Assembly (NCBI GenBank): GCA_937885575.1
Contig: CALABO010000013.1
Coordinates: 48,393 to 112,392, forward strand
Source: an uncultured Pseudomonadota bacterium
GTDB taxonomy: Bacteria; Pseudomonadota; Alphaproteobacteria; Rs-D84
Direction: 5' to 3'
Length of the DNA stretch: 64,000 bases
The notes under the pieces were generated by a model that ran no database searches, had not been told where the DNA came from, and saw only the letters and a program-made list of their open reading frames with translations. The translations under genes and the position numbers were made by a program. This document shows, piece by piece, positions 42,744 through 51,030 of the stretch (the first letter of the stretch is position 1; every line of letters starts with the position of its first letter).

Positions 42744-44543
42744 TTATTCAGTAGGTGTATGTAACCCTGGGACTTTTGAATTCATTTCCTTTATTTCCGC
42801 CAGTTGTTTTTCTTCAAATTTTTGTAATTCCTTTTGGGTTTTGAACCCAAGAATTTCCATATATTTTGTTTGGATGGTTTGATAAAATATTGTGGCTTTT
42901 TCTTCAAGCCGTTGAACAAGCATTCGTAAAAATCTATTGCAGCAGACGCATTGGCAAAATTCGTAAGTAATATATTCATCAAAAATATGGTTTGCAGCTT
43001 CATAAAAATTATCCGGCATATTTGTGCATTTGGTTGTATCTTCTGCTTGTTTCAAACGTCGGAATAAATCCAATGCTAATATACCGCCACGGTCTTTGGT
43101 CCAAGATGTTTGTAAAATCACTTGTTCGCTTAATAGCGTATCGTCATCATCTTCTTCCCAATAATCTGCTTCCGTTGGTTCGGGGCATTCTATCTGTGGC
43201 AGTTCAGCTGGATTCGATATTGCGGTGAAATATGGCAACAAGCAATCATATAATTCGACTTTGGAAATTTTGCTGATTTTTTCATATTTGGTGTTCAGAA
43301 CATCAAATTTTTCACGTATCTTTAAATACTGTTCACCATACACTATATACCACTTCGTGCTGCAATTTCCATAATCTGTTTTTCTATAAATTAAACCTTG
43401 TTCTGCCAGATATTCCAACGCATCTGGTACTGCATCTCGACGTTCTGGATTTATTAATTGTGTATGGCGAGAGTTTTTAATATGTTCATAAATATAACTT
43501 GGTGTTAACAATACGGTTTGATTCATTGTCGTCGGATTAGCAGGACACGTAAGTTCCATATTTTGATGTATGTATGCTAAAATATCCGCCATTGCGGTCA
43601 TACTGACGGCATTTTCATTATTTATTGATACGACCTTATATAAATCGTGGTAATGTTCAAAATTTGGCAAAGAATCCATAATATTTGTTATAATTTTTGT
43701 TAGTGTGCCTTCGCCTAATGGGCGACAGTTTAATCTTTTGCCAAATTTAATGGTGGCAATACGTCGTTGCCTTAAATAAACCATATCGTTTGATGCAAAA
43801 ATGACGTTGGTATTCACGTGGAATAAATATTGTCGTTTATTCTTTGGGTTGAGTTCGGTGTCACCACCATTTATTAAATTCAACACATTTTCACGTTGAA
43901 TATCAGCAGATTTTGCTTCATCAAAATAAACAACATGGGTTTTATATATTCTCTCTTCGTGTGGCGATAATAAAAGTTTAACAGAATTCGCTTTAAATAC
44001 TGGACCATATTGTTCTTCTACTTTCATAATAGCCTTGGCGGTTGCAGATTTGCCATTATGTGCAACACCGTTGAAAAACACACATAATTTATCGTCTTGT
44101 TCAAGTTCGCCATCGCGTAAATACTTCACTTGCATTAAAAAACACACCAACCCAAGATAACTTTTTTCATCAACCAGATTCAACCGATACAGATTATCCA
44201 CCAATTTATTGATGTCAGGACATGTGTTTTCTTTCGCTTTTACAATATTTTGATTGTATTTTTCGTGTTGAATTTCTTCTTTTTTGCGTTCGATTTTATC
44301 GGCAATACGGTCAATCGTTTTTGGTTGCCTTTCAATCAACGTTGCAATTCGTGGGGTGATATTATAATTCCGTTCTTCGCCAGTAATATCATCCGTGGTT
44401 TTATACCTAATCGGGTTTTCTTTGAACGCTTCCATTGTGATGTCGTATGCGTTCGCCTGATTAAATTCAATGTTTCTGTATGCACAATAAATAGCAATTA
44501 TGCTTTCGTGTTCGTGCGTTAGCGATATTTTACTCTTCGCCAT
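42744..44543 (-). CDS. SF3-type replicative helicase (phage/plasmid D5-like)
   Basis: A 599-residue protein whose middle (about 145-310) has a virus/plasmid helicase core: Walker A FFNGVAHNGKSATAK, Walker B VVYFDEAKSA, and motif C VIFASNDMVYL followed by an arginine segment RQRRIATIKF. The D5-type N-terminal primase domain is not evident; the first 110 residues are helical. The C-terminal third contains CQCVCCNR and is Glu-rich, possibly for DNA binding. It probably drives replication of the excised element together with the Rep-like protein transcribed divergently 511 bp away. Confidence 0.78.
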   Translation of the reverse strand: MAKSKISLTHEHESIIAIYCAYRNIEFNQANAYDITMEAFKENPIRYKTTDDITGEERNYNITPRIATLIERQPKTIDRIADKIERKKEEIQHEKYNQNIVKAKENTCPDINKLVDNLYRLNLVDEKSYLGLVCFLMQVKYLRDGELEQDDKLCVFFNGVAHNGKSATAKAIMKVEEQYGPVFKANSVKLLLSPHEERIYKTHVVYFDEAKSADIQRENVLNLINGGDTELNPKNKRQYLFHVNTNVIFASNDMVYLRQRRIATIKFGKRLNCRPLGEGTLTKIITNIMDSLPNFEHYHDLYKVVSINNENAVSMTAMADILAYIHQNMELTCPANPTTMNQTVLLTPSYIYEHIKNSRHTQLINPERRDAVPDALEYLAEQGLIYRKTDYGNCSTKWYIVYGEQYLKIREKFDVLNTKYEKISKISKVELYDCLLPYFTAISNPAELPQIECPEPTEADYWEEDDDDTLLSEQVILQTSWTKDRGGILALDLFRRLKQAEDTTKCTNMPDNFYEAANHIFDEYITYEFCQCVCCNRFLRMLVQRLEEKATIFYQTIQTKYMEILGFKTQKELQKFEEKQLAEIKEMNSKVPGLHTPTE

Positions 44544-45054
44544 CGTATTACTCCTTTTAAATTATTAACAAATCGCGCACAGAATTTCCCCGTGCATATA
44601 TATAGAATGTGTAAAAATTTGATGACCCCGAAAAAAATTTTTCTTTTTTATGATTTGGACGGTTCGACCTGCGTTTTTTTTAAAATCTCATTTTGATGTT
44701 TTTAATTTATTTTTTGCATAAATTGTCGAACAAAAAAATCTTGTTTTGTTCGTAAATTCAATTAGTTATATGATTTCTTCACTAGACTTTTTAATATATT
44801 TTTCTTTTCGCACACGTGATATAAGTGCAAAAAGTATCACAAAATAACCCCTAAAAGTGCCAATCCAAAAAATTTGATTTTGGTTCAGTGTCGATTAAAA
44901 AGTGGTTCAATAAATTATAAGGTTCGGTTGGTATTACAGGCTGCAAATCGCTGTGATTATTAACCACCTATCTGAAAAAAACACTAAAAACGCTGAAAAC
45001 CATAATATAAACACCAAAAGTAAGCGTTTGTAATGTTATATACCAAATTTAACC
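44544..45054. other. AT-rich 511-bp divergent region, candidate origin of the element
   Basis: No gene seen. It is strongly AT-rich with runs of A and T (44620-44720) and lies between the divergent helicase and Rep-like genes. Short repeats GGTTCAGT, GGTTCAAT and GGTTCGGT occur at about 44883, 44904 and 44922. The placement between replication genes makes it the likely place for promoters and an origin, but a defined nick site was not found. Confidence 0.4.
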
Positions 45055-45594
45055 ATGGGGATTGAAAAAATGACTACGATTTGTAATACCATTTGCTGTA
45101 ATACCAATACGACCATCCAAACAAAAAGTATATTACAATCGTGGTTCAGTAATATCAATCCCCAATATTTTTTGTCGGTTCAGTTTCCAAAGTATCTTCG
45201 TTCGATGGACTTGATAAAATCCAATCAAAAATTACGCAAAATAATGTTCAACTTGGAAAAATTGCTGCTTGGTCGGCATTGGAATCGCAAACATATCCCA
45301 TTTGTTGCTGTTGCTGAACACGGTAAATCTGTTCATTGGCATTATCACATCTATGTTTATGATTGTCCTTTTACTCCCTTTGAAATGCAACAAAAGGTTC
45401 ACAATCTTTTGGAAAAATTGGGATTACCACAGGAAACGTTGGATATTAAACCCATATTAACATCGGGGGTATATTCGTATACATCCAAAGAATTTATTAC
45501 CGATGTTAATTACCACTTTGATTCAAACCGCATAATTACATCTGAAATTCTGTTTGACCTTCAACGTAAATTACCGACGCATATCAAAGGATGA
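45055..45594 (+). CDS. HUH-type Rep-like endonuclease
   Basis: A 179-residue protein resembling rolling-circle replication initiators: VAVAEHGKSVHWHYHIYVYD contains the His-x-His metal-binding motif, preceded by the LLGRHWNRKHIPF segment, and SGVYSYTSKEF places a Tyr and Lys like the nucleophile helix. It is short for a full Rep but similar to small phage and satellite initiators. The start is uncertain (45055 or 45070; no strong ribosome-binding site). Probably nicks the element's origin. Confidence 0.65.
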   Translation: MGIEKMTTICNTICCNTNTTIQTKSILQSWFSNINPQYFLSVQFPKYLRSMDLIKSNQKLRKIMFNLEKLLLGRHWNRKHIPFVAVAEHGKSVHWHYHIYVYDCPFTPFEMQQKVHNLLEKLGLPQETLDIKPILTSGVYSYTSKEFITDVNYHFDSNRIITSEILFDLQRKLPTHIKG

Positions 45595-45694
45595 CAGAGA
45601 CATACCACAGGACAACGGAAATAATTTTTTTGATAACTTATACACCGGTCAAAATTGGAGCAATTTAGGAACAATTATTTAAAAAGTAATTAAA

Positions 45695-45727
45695 AACCAC
45701 CAATTTTTATCTTGGTGGTCTTTTTTT
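45695..45727 (+). terminator. Intrinsic terminator after the Rep-like gene
   Basis: ACCACCAA/TTGGTGGT stem followed by CTTTTTTT. Confidence 0.88.
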
Positions 45728-45866
45728 ATGCATTCACGATATTAACGCACATCGCAATGTTATTATCTTTTAACTTTTGACGTGCGATACATGCTTGGTC
45801 GTATCGAAAATATATTTCCGGCAACACGATTCCATTTGCAACCAATTTAAAACAAGTGCAATTCAT
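45726..45866 (-). CDS. 46-residue protein, coupled to the upstream small gene
   Basis: A short reading frame beginning MNCTCFKLVANGIVLPEIYF, with three Cys. AAAGGTGG lies 7-8 nt before its ATG, and its start is 2 nt after the stop of the preceding minus-strand gene, so it is probably translationally coupled. Function unknown; small paired genes at such places are often regulators or inhibitors. Confidence 0.5.
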   Translation of the reverse strand: MNCTCFKLVANGIVLPEIYFRYDQACIARQKLKDNNIAMCVNIVNA

Positions 45867-45868
45867 AA

Positions 45869-46147
45869 TTATGCCACCTTTGATTCCATAACGAATTTGT
45901 TAAACTGGGCCAATCCGCAGCGCACAGCTCTGGACTTACACCTACCTCTTACACTGTGCTCGCCAGTATTACAATATTTTGGATATATTTCGGATATCGA
46001 ATCTGCTAACTGTTCGATTGTTTTATTTTCCCATTCACAGACATAACGAACACCGGTCAAATAATCGAACACGGTGGATGGTTGGTTATTATCTGTGAAC
46101 AATTTATAACCGTTGTTAATTAACCAATTTTTAAAGTTTTTTGTCAT
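45869..46147 (-). CDS. Small protein of the integrative element, unknown
   Basis: A 92-residue soluble protein (start NFKNWLINNGYKLFTDNNQP, end CGLAQFNKFVMESKVA). The first part, with a repeated helix-strand pattern and a FKNWLINNGYK segment, has the look of an N-terminal SAM-like/arm-binding helix bundle. AGAGG precedes the ATG. Too short for a confident family. An excisionase or DNA-binding role is possible but unproven. Confidence 0.55.
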   Translation of the reverse strand: MTKNFKNWLINNGYKLFTDNNQPSTVFDYLTGVRYVCEWENKTIEQLADSISEIYPKYCNTGEHSVRGRCKSRAVRCGLAQFNKFVMESKVA

Positions 46148-46310
46148 GATTTATACCTCTTTGTTTATCATTACAGATATAATCCTACCGTGTAAAAATT
46201 GCTTTGCACACAAAAAAATGGCTAAAATCTGCCACTTTTAATAATTTACTATTTAATTTGAATAGGTTATCAGGAATAAACTATTTGATTTAAATAGTTT
46301 ATAATGCTTT

Positions 46311-46598
46311 CTACGCCAACATGATACAAAAGCATATAAACAATACACCAAGACATATAAAATATTGCGTAAATTTCTTAAAATTTGTCGGTATTTTGAA
46401 AAACATCGTCCAAAATGTAAATAACATGTCCATTAACCACATAAATAGATACACCGACTTTTTGATGTTCGGTTTGATGATTCTTAACATAATGATTGTG
46501 GAGTTAACCACACATGCTAATAATCCGGCTAAAACAAGTGCTTTTGCAGCATGAATAGACCAAATTATCCACAATAAAACAGATAAAATCGTTATCAT
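46311..46598 (-). CDS. Small three-TM membrane protein, partner of the HNH nuclease gene
   Basis: A 95-residue hydrophobic protein with three predicted transmembrane helices (VLLWIIWSIHAAKALVLAGL, SVYLFMWLMDMLFTFWTMFF, YFICLGVLFICFCIM) and basic loops. Its start is 4 nt after the stop of the membrane-anchored HNH protein, so they are one unit. The pairing suggests a complex in the membrane, with this protein as anchor, sensor or immunity factor. No family recognised. Confidence 0.6.
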   Translation of the reverse strand: MITILSVLLWIIWSIHAAKALVLAGLLACVVNSTIIMLRIIKPNIKKSVYLFMWLMDMLFTFWTMFFKIPTNFKKFTQYFICLGVLFICFCIMLA

Positions 46599-46602
46599 TA
46601 TT

Positions 46603-47703
46603 TTACCCCTTCAATAAAATATACCCCATCAATATTGGTATTACTATGTATAAAAAGATACGGAAATACGATAATAATTTTGCTTTTAATAATTCACGTT
46701 GCATATATACTTGGATTCGTTTTTGTTCAACGTATTTATTGTATTTTATTATGCCATTATTATAAACCTTCACACATTTGTCGCATTGAGAAATCAAAAT
46801 ATTTCCAGAAGAATTTGAATTATGTATAACGGTTAAGGTTTCTAATACTGTTTTGTATTCTTGTAATTCGGTTAATCTATCTTGCAAATAAGTCAACCCC
46901 ACTTCATCAATATCGATTTTTGATGTCATTTCATATATATCACTTAAAACAGTTTGAATACGTTTACCTATCTGTGTCCGTATATTTGCAATCAATGCCG
47001 TTATGTGTTCGCATAAATCATTTGTTGAAATTTTTAATGTAGCCAATATATCGTTTAATAATGCTAAATCATCCAATATTATACTATCCAATGTATTGTA
47101 TAATTTCAAACCGGTTTCCGTATAAACATCCAAAGAATCTATTTTGCCCCTTGGCATATTATAATTAAACATTTGCTTTTGTTGCTCTTGTGATAACAAT
47201 TCTTTTAATGCACCATGTTTATCGTATTGTGGATTTTCTTTTAAAAATTCTATGATATTCTTTTCTAAGGTATTTATAAAATAAACTTTTTCAGAAGGTT
47301 TTATTAAATTTTTATTACAAAACAGTGTGTGTTCTATGCTGTTATAAAATCGACTTTCTTCGTATTTTCCGGTCATTTTTAAAAATGCATACTCGGCATA
47401 CCCCATTGAATTCAAGATTTCATGGCATTTTATGTGTTCATAACGGGTTAAAAGAACCAAATTATATTTATAATCATACCCGCCACAACATTTTGGCACA
47501 ATATGGTGTATTTCATATCGATTTTCTATATATTCCCCATTTTGTAAAGAATACCTTGGTGGTCTTTTTAACCCACGTTGTTTTGCTTTGTTTACAATCG
47601 CAGCATATTCGTCATTGGCCATGAATTTATTGTATAACGCAATAAATTGGTCATGTTTCTTTGCCTTACATGCTCTTAAATAACCATAATTACAATATCT
47701 CAT
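46603..47703 (-). CDS. HNH endonuclease with coiled coil and C-terminal membrane anchor
   Basis: A 366-residue protein. The HNH nuclease core lies at about 60-100: RYEIHHIVPKCCGGYDYKYN then LVLLTRYEHIKCHEIL, with the His-His, Asn and His positions of the motif. Residues about 170-320 are helical with coiled-coil character (DRLTELQEYKTVLETL), there is a CDKC pair, and a transmembrane helix ends the protein (FRIFLYIVIPILMGYILL). AAGGGATGAT precedes the ATG. The promoter has TTGACA overlapped by the palindrome TGACATTTTGTCA. A nuclease held at the membrane and paired with a three-TM protein resembles effector-type phage defence or toxin units; this is an inference. Confidence 0.75.
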   Translation of the reverse strand: MRYCNYGYLRACKAKKHDQFIALYNKFMANDEYAAIVNKAKQRGLKRPPRYSLQNGEYIENRYEIHHIVPKCCGGYDYKYNLVLLTRYEHIKCHEILNSMGYAEYAFLKMTGKYEESRFYNSIEHTLFCNKNLIKPSEKVYFINTLEKNIIEFLKENPQYDKHGALKELLSQEQQKQMFNYNMPRGKIDSLDVYTETGLKLYNTLDSIILDDLALLNDILATLKISTNDLCEHITALIANIRTQIGKRIQTVLSDIYEMTSKIDIDEVGLTYLQDRLTELQEYKTVLETLTVIHNSNSSGNILISQCDKCVKVYNNGIIKYNKYVEQKRIQVYMQRELLKAKLLSYFRIFLYIVIPILMGYILLKG

Positions 47704-47720
47704 ATCATCCCTTTATACTG

Positions 47721-47750
47721 TATATATAATACATAATGACATTTTGTCAA
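47721..47750 (-). promoter_or_regulatory. Promoter with operator-like palindrome for the HNH gene
   Basis: On the minus strand TTGACA (47745-47750), about 16-18 nt, TATATA. The dyad TGACA-TTT-TGTCA (47737-47749) covers the -35 box, a typical place for a repressor. No repressor gene is evident in the element. Confidence 0.5.
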
Positions 47751-47796
47751 TACAATAAGATAATTTTATTACCAAATCTTTTTGTTTGATATAAAA

Positions 47797-47814
47797 AATG
47801 CCCCTGGGGGCATT
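47797..47814 (-). terminator. Terminator after the lipoprotein gene
   Basis: On the minus strand AATGCCCC/GGGGCATT followed by TTTTTAT, between a lipoprotein gene and the HNH promoter. Confidence 0.85.
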
Positions 47815-47839
47815 TAATATCATTCTGTTTTGTATACAT

Positions 47840-48511
47840 TTATTTACCGTTCAAAAGTTTTATTGTTTTCGGATGTTTTTTACCGCAATTTTCCATTTCT
47901 TTGTTCATTTTATCTTTTGCCTGTTTCATTTCGTCTAATGTTGCATCTGTTCCATAAAGCACAGCACCTTTCGCACTATCGGCCACACAATTGCACCATT
48001 CCATACCGTCTATTTTTAACTGTTGTTTTTCTTTTGTTGTTTGTTTGCTTTTTTTCAAGGCTTCTTCAACATTTGAATAACATTCAAATTGTGTGTTTTC
48101 AATCTCGTTCATTGTCCTTGAATAAACTTCTTCTGATGAATTTGCCCAGTATTCGTAATCAAAATCTAAAATCGGCACTGTTTTGGTGTCATTACCTTTT
48201 GTTTCGTATTCTATTGTATCTTTATATATGAAACACTTGCCTTCTGGTGGAGTCACAATTTTTTCATCCCACAACTTCAAGTCCCATTTTTTAGGTATCA
48301 CAACTGTCATACCATAACAATTATCTGTATTTCCGCCTTTACATACACTTGCTAATGCCCCATTAGAAAAAGTCTGAAAAACTTTTACTTTTTTAAAATC
48401 AGCACACATAGTGTTTGCCATTGGTTTCTTAATTTGGGTTGTTTGTTGTGGTTCAGAATCTACAACACAAGCCGATAAAAACAATGCAAATAATATAAAA
48501 GTTTTTTTCAT
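47840..48511 (-). CDS. Lipoprotein of the integrative element
   Basis: A 223-residue lipoprotein (lipobox FLSACV, Cys near 15) with eight or so Cys in the mature part (TMCADF, SVCKGG, DNCYGM, GKCFIY, FECYSN, WCNCVA, ENCGKK) suggesting disulfides in the periplasm. AAGGAG precedes the ATG. A second lipoprotein gene ends 19 nt upstream. No family recognised. Confidence 0.65.
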   Translation of the reverse strand: MKKTFILFALFLSACVVDSEPQQTTQIKKPMANTMCADFKKVKVFQTFSNGALASVCKGGNTDNCYGMTVVIPKKWDLKLWDEKIVTPPEGKCFIYKDTIEYETKGNDTKTVPILDFDYEYWANSSEEVYSRTMNEIENTQFECYSNVEEALKKSKQTTKEKQQLKIDGMEWCNCVADSAKGAVLYGTDATLDEMKQAKDKMNKEMENCGKKHPKTIKLLNGK

Positions 48512-48530
48512 AAAAATCTCCTTTAACTGT

Positions 48531-48941
48531 TTAATAATCCAAAACTTCCGAACATCTTGATGTGACCCAAGCCCCGATGCTATCTCTGGTTATTTTTATA
48601 GATTGTATCTTATTTGATTCATCAACTAGTATATCCATTTCGCATACCATATTTATGCTACCACCAGAACTATAAGATGTATAGTTAGCAGTTCCATAAC
48701 CTGTATTATATACTGTTCCATTTGTTGTGACAGGCATACTTACAGTATCTACACCCGAACTCCATTTATATAACGTTGAACCGCTTTGTAATTTAAAACT
48801 TGAATATGGTACGCCATACGTTAATACAAATTCATCAAAATCCCTATTAACCCACAATGGATAAAAACCGTCTATTACACTTTGAGTAGATACGCATGCC
48901 GTAAGTAATGCAGCACATAAAAAACCAATAATTTTTTTCAT
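48531..48941 (-). CDS. Small lipoprotein of the integrative element
   Basis: A 136-residue lipoprotein (lipobox LLTACV, Cys near 16). The mature part begins QSVIDGFYPLWVNRDFDEF and continues VLTYGVPYSSFKLQSGSTLY, a pattern like the small outer-membrane SmpA/OmlA-type fold (conserved Gly-x-Pro, a Ser-rich centre and a Cys-paired tail). That resemblance is weak. AGGAGAGAA precedes the ATG. Confidence 0.6.
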   Translation of the reverse strand: MKKIIGFLCAALLTACVSTQSVIDGFYPLWVNRDFDEFVLTYGVPYSSFKLQSGSTLYKWSSGVDTVSMPVTTNGTVYNTGYGTANYTSYSSGGSINMVCEMDILVDESNKIQSIKITRDSIGAWVTSRCSEVLDY

Positions 48942-49016
48942 ATCGTTCTCTCCTTGATATTAGGTATTATATCATACAATTCACAACAGTTCAAAATATC
49001 GGGTAATTTTTTAATA

Positions 49017-49550
49017 TTATTCATTATAAACACCCCATAAGTATTGAAACCTTTGTGAATATTCTTGGTTCGGTTGCTTAAAAAACAAACAATTTTCGCT
49101 ATTATTCATACTTGCGCTGGTTGTCCAATTATACGACCCAGACACAACTATATCATCATCAAACACAGCAAATTTATTGTGTTCAATTTTATATTTTTTA
49201 TTGGTTGATACAGGAATCCCTGATTTTTTAATATCTGCAACCAACGATTTTTTACCTTTTGCTTGGGTTTTATCCGTAATAATCCGGATGTTTGCACCTT
49301 TTTTATACGCACCAATTATAGCATTTGTAATCTTTGGATTTGTAATCGAATAAACAGCAATGTCTATCTTGCCGGATTCATTTATTCTTTTTATGATGTT
49401 ATTTTCACAATCTGGACTAGGCGTAAAAAAGATTTCAATATCATTATGTTGAATCTGTTTTTCTGCAACCGGTTTTGACCCAATCGATACACAGCCCGTT
49501 AAAAACAGAATCAATATGTTTAAGAAAAAAATCCCAACTGTTTTAACCAT
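49017..49550 (-). CDS. PLD-family nuclease lipoprotein (Nuc/EndA-like)
   Basis: A 177-residue protein from the ATG at 49550: signal with lipobox LILFLTGC, then a phospholipase D-type nuclease domain with one HKD motif, IEHNKFAVFDDDIVVSGSYN (His-x-Lys-x4-Asp) and NWTTSASMNNSEN. Such single-HKD proteins dimerise and cut DNA without metal. A lipid anchor would place it in the envelope. An intrinsic terminator ends at its start codon, so expression probably needs read-through from the structured RNA upstream. A longer in-frame start that would run through that RNA is rejected. Confidence 0.8.
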   Translation of the reverse strand: MVKTVGIFFLNILILFLTGCVSIGSKPVAEKQIQHNDIEIFFTPSPDCENNIIKRINESGKIDIAVYSITNPKITNAIIGAYKKGANIRIITDKTQAKGKKSLVADIKKSGIPVSTNKKYKIEHNKFAVFDDDIVVSGSYNWTTSASMNNSENCLFFKQPNQEYSQRFQYLWGVYNE

Positions 49551-49735
49551 AAAAAAGACCACTGTTTTAAGGTGGTCGGGAGTTAGACAGTTTGCATAGA
49601 AACTTCGTTGCTTTTGGTAAAACCTTATCACAACGACATCCCGACCGACAGTCGGGATATAAACATCGTATGCTATGCTTGGGTGTCTAAACCCGTTCAC
49701 GCTTGTTATATCACAAGATTCTTTTTCAGAACCTC
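49551..49735 (-). ncRNA. Candidate ~185-nt structured RNA with own promoter and terminator
   Basis: A minus-strand unit with promoter TTGCAA (49766-49771), 18 nt, TATAAT (49742-49747), and terminator GACCAC...GTGGTC plus TTTTTT (49551-49577). Between them no good frame, but strong nested pairing: CGGGTTTAGACA with TGTCTAACTCCCG (closing stem), GCATAG with CTATGC, hairpin ATCCCGAC/GTCGGGAT, and CGTTG with CAACG. The T-run touches the nuclease ATG. It could be an independent RNA or an attenuator for the nuclease; not recognised as a known family. Confidence 0.6.
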
Positions 49736-49741
49736 GAACAT

Positions 49742-49771
49742 ATTATATACCATAACGCATACATTTTGCAA
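49742..49771 (-). promoter_or_regulatory. Strong promoter of the structured RNA
   Basis: On the minus strand TTGCAA, an 18-nt spacer and TATAAT: the clearest promoter in the integrative element. Confidence 0.7.
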
Positions 49772-49917
49772 GTGAAGTCGAAAAAAACAGTTTACTTTTG
49801 CCAAAAAACACGATAAATTCAAAAAGTGTCAGGCAAAATGTCAGGCAAACTGGTAAAAAACGAATATTTTGCGGTCAAAAAGGTATCAAAAACAGCCCTT
49901 AAAAGTGGTTTTGCGTT

Positions 49918-49934
49918 CCCCTTTGCTCGCACCA
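49918..49934. other. attR of the integrative element
   Basis: CCCCTTTGCTCGCACCA, identical over 17 bp to the tRNA-Gly 3' end at 40938-40954; the flanking bases differ on both sides. Confidence 0.92.
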
Positions 49935-49945
49935 GAATTTTTAAA

Positions 49946-49968
49946 AACCACCATTTGGTGGTTTTTTA
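49946..49968. terminator. Terminator just outside attR
   Basis: AACCACCA/TGGTGGTT stem followed by TTTTATTTT. Probably the original tRNA-Gly terminator displaced by the element; it also serves the convergent glycosyltransferase gene. Confidence 0.82.
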
Positions 49969-51030
49969 TTTTGTGGCACCAAGATATTTTTCAATATTCT
50001 TTGTAAATTGTTCAAGCATGCCATCGGTGATAGAGCAATAGGGTTCATGGCAAAAATAATGGCAATCCATCGGTGGAAATTCGCCGGATTCATAGGTATA
50101 TTTTGTACCTTTTTTTGAATACTCTTTTATCCAATATGTAAATGTTTTTGAATATCTTGGCATACGTCCCAATTTATTTAACAAATATGAAAACCGTTGA
50201 ATATCTGCGACTTTTTGTTTTTCCATTCTTTTATCGTAATCAACGATGTTTGATAAAGTATTTTCATGTCGATTATAAAAATAAATAACATCTTTGACCG
50301 TTGCCACATGTTCGGCATACAACACCGCCAGCATACAAAATAACATATCTTCATCAAGTTTCATATTCGTCATAAAACGCAAATTATGTTTATCCAACAT
50401 TTCACGACTATATAGCGCAAAATTGGCGTTTTCGCGTCTATCGGCCTGGCGAAGTAAAATATCTTTATTATTGGGTGCGGAATCATATACAAAATCATTT
50501 TCATAAACATTACGACGCATATACATTTCATCCCGGTTCACCGTGATTTTTCCACCAAGAACTACATCTGCATTTGTGTCACACGTGGCACGCAACATAT
50601 TCACAAAATATCCATCATCAAAATGCGCATCTGTCATCAAAGGCAACACATTATGCGCTGTTGTTATTTTCATATTGCCGATATTTGAAATGTTGCTTGG
50701 TGATATAAAGTATTTATCAAAGGCGTCAATATTCAATCCCACCATATCATCCGCATCGACAAAGGTTATATATTTGCCACGCGATGCGGTGATTCCATTA
50801 TTACGTGCAACGGAAACACCGCCGTTTTTCTGATGTATAACACGAATGTTTTTATACACATTCGCGGCCGCATCCAAAATTTTTGGTGTATCATCGGTCG
50901 AACCATCATCAACAATAATGATTTCGTATTGGTCTGCACCCTGTTGTCGCATAATACTATCCACACAGCGGACAATATAATCTTGTCCGTTATAAACTGG
51001 GATAATAATAGATAGTTCTTTGTCTTTCAT
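49966..51030 (-). CDS. Family 2 glycosyltransferase
   Basis: A 354-residue GT-A fold enzyme. The N-terminal domain has IIIPVYNGQDYIVRCVDSI, the nucleotide-binding IIIVDDGSTDDTP, KNGGVSVARNNGI and the metal motif FVDADDM. The C-terminal 130 residues are Tyr-rich and helical. The start at 51030 removes a non-homologous extension. No signal peptide; cytosolic face of the membrane is likely. The sugar and acceptor are unknown. Just outside the integrative element, so chromosomal. Confidence 0.88.
   Translation of the reverse strand: MKDKELSIIIPVYNGQDYIVRCVDSIMRQQGADQYEIIIVDDGSTDDTPKILDAAANVYKNIRVIHQKNGGVSVARNNGITASRGKYITFVDADDMVGLNIDAFDKYFISPSNISNIGNMKITTAHNVLPLMTDAHFDDGYFVNMLRATCDTNADVVLGGKITVNRDEMYMRRNVYENDFVYDSAPNNKDILLRQADRRENANFALYSREMLDKHNLRFMTNMKLDEDMLFCMLAVLYAEHVATVKDVIYFYNRHENTLSNIVDYDKRMEKQKVADIQRFSYLLNKLGRMPRYSKTFTYWIKEYSKKGTKYTYESGEFPPMDCHYFCHEPYCSITDGMLEQFTKNIEKYLGATK

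Larger units (their letters stand above)
40938..49934. mobile_element. 9-kb integrative element in tRNA-Gly(GCC)
   Basis: Bounded by direct repeats CCCCTTTGCTCGCACCA at 40938-40954 (tRNA 3' end, attL) and 49918-49934 (attR). The integrase gene lies just inside attL. The contents are strikingly more AT-rich than the chromosome and include an SF3 helicase, an HUH Rep-like protein, an HNH nuclease, a PLD nuclease and small lipoproteins, with no virion structural or conjugation genes. It looks like a satellite-type or plasmid-like integrated element. Two copies of GTCAGGCAAA near attR (49829-49852 region) may be recombinase arm sites. Confidence 0.92.

Noticed and set aside
49551..49700. N-terminal extension of the PLD nuclease
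   Set aside because: The extension would be the structured RNA and its terminator; the lipobox signal starts cleanly at the ATG at 49550.
49826..50041. Small plus-strand frame crossing attR
   Set aside because: It runs across the attachment site, a terminator and the end of the glycosyltransferase gene, with no ribosome-binding site.
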